Assembly (NCBI GenBank): GCA_963589005.1
Contig: CAVAJR010000005.1
Span: 40,146 to 104,145 of the forward strand
Direction: 5' to 3'
From: RGIG5612 sp963589005
GTDB lineage: Bacteria > Bacillota > Clostridia > Lachnospirales > Lachnospiraceae
Length of the DNA stretch: 64,000 bases
Translations under genes and position numbers: made by a program
Shown here: positions 63,615-64,000 of the stretch, piece after piece
Layout: every line of letters starts with the position of its first letter
How positions within the stretch are numbered: the stretch's first letter is position 1
Notes under the pieces: generated by a model
What the model saw: the letters and a program-made list of their open reading frames with translations, nothing else
Database searches by the model: none
Told to the model about the DNA's origin: nothing

Positions 63615-63666
63615 CGATAAATTGCAAGCGATTTTTGGCGTTTGCTTGAATATCGATTGAATTTAT

Positions 63667-63903
63667 GTGAAAAATCAATCGGCGAAGATACTGCCGCCTA
63701 ACTTCCTTTTTCAGCGTAAAAAATGTAATCAATCCCCAAAAATTCGTTGTAATTTTTGTAATTGTGTGCTGGAGTTTTTGATGGCAACTGATAAGGAACG
63801 TTTTGCACGGCTTCTTGACAAACAGGACTTTCAGATGATCGCAAGCTTTAGACAAACATACATTGATGTTTTGAAGCCATATTATTTTGCCGAATACGAA
63901 TAA
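63667..63903 (+). pseudogene. Unrecognised short open frame, probably a C-terminal remnant
   Basis: Up to 78 codons, but only the last 40 (MATDKERFARLLDKQDFQMI and ASFRQTYIDVLKPYYFAEYE) look protein-like. The segment FCNCVLEFLMATDKERF precedes it. The 3' end is duplicated at 63498. I do not recognise a family; it may be the end of a larger gene lost by rearrangement. Confidence 0.35.
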
Positions 63904-63916
63904 TTTTATGATAAAA
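63865..63916 (+). repeat. 52-bp direct repeat, copy 2
   Basis: Identical to 63498-63549; includes the stop codon of the 63667-63903 frame and runs up to the terminator beside tRNA-Gln. Confidence 0.95.
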
Positions 63917-63947
63917 AAAGACCTCTTGACTATTCAAGAGGTCTTTT
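63916..63947 (-). terminator. Terminator of the tRNA-Gln transcript
   Basis: AAAAGACCTCTTGA pairs with TCAAGAGGTCTTTT; T-runs on both strands. It follows tRNA-Gln on the minus strand and may also stop plus-strand transcription. Confidence 0.88.
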
Positions 63948-63949
63948 GA

Positions 63950-64000
63950 CAGGGATACCAGGATTCGAACCTGGAAATGACGGAGTCAGAGTCCGTTGCC
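63950..64000 (-). tRNA. tRNA-Gln (CTG), partial at the window edge
   Basis: On the minus strand ACGGA-CTCTGAC-TCCGT is an anticodon arm with anticodon CTG, followed by CCAGG-TTCGAAT-CCTGG as the T arm and TATCCCT plus a discriminator G as the acceptor 3' strand. CCA is not encoded. The 5' half lies beyond the window. Confidence 0.93.

Overview
The window reads as a chromosomal segment of a strictly anaerobic, low-to-mid GC Gram-positive bacterium, most likely a Clostridia member of the Lachnospiraceae type. Supporting signs are AGGAGG-type ribosome binding sites, a Trp T-box, a class III (oxygen-sensitive) ribonucleotide reductase, a group-B-like [FeFe] hydrogenase, a SpoIIE/RsbU-type partner switch and a choline-binding-repeat protein. 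This is inference from gene content; no 16S gene is present.

Layout. 1-5.2 kb: end of mreB, recD2, comF, then ylmH and proC on the minus strand. 5.3-10.1 kb: the str operon rpsL-rpsG-fusA-tuf behind a consensus promoter and ending in a strong terminator. 10.3-14 kb: a STAS protein, a membrane PP2C phosphatase fused to an anti-sigma-like kinase domain, and a membrane acyltransferase with cell-wall-binding repeats. 14.1-26.7 kb: a SUV3-like helicase, TcdA, a VWA / BRCT-DUF6273 / MoxR ATPase module, argG, and on the minus strand a Lon-like AAA protein next to hflX. 27-29.7 kb: a probably leaderless Crp/Fnr regulator followed by an NMT1-type binding protein and permease without an ATPase. 29.9-31.9 kb: a protein joining sigma-factor-like regions, a membrane helix and extracellular SH3-like domains. 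32.2-38.6 kb: a flippase-like protein, a Trp-specific T-box upstream of trpXYZ, two small membrane proteins and lgt. 38.8-51.7 kb: M18 aminopeptidase, DUF362 protein, MscS, a dehydrogenase-like protein, nrdG/nrdD with NrdR boxes, the hydrogenase, an FlK-type thioesterase and a C69 dipeptidase.

52-64 kb is more accessory: an mqsRA-like toxin-antitoxin locus whose antitoxin is split at an A8/T8 tract; an operon of permease, iron-sulfur flavoprotein and NTF2-like protein divergent from a LysR regulator; a Fic protein; a PucR regulator divergent from a secreted beta-helix-like protein; and several duplicated gene fragments leading to a tRNA-Gln gene at the edge. The fragments suggest that a LysR-fic segment was duplicated and the second copy interrupted by the PucR/secreted-protein block.

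The most unusual items are the membrane-tethered sigma-like protein, the MoxR/VWA module with its BRCT-DUF6273 and Lon-like partners, the split antitoxin, the NTF2/flavoprotein/permease operon, the leaderless regulator with operator repeats, and a palindromic element present in two copies 5 kb apart. Start sites were moved from the longest reading frame where a clear ribosome binding site supported it. No transposase, CRISPR array or prophage was seen.
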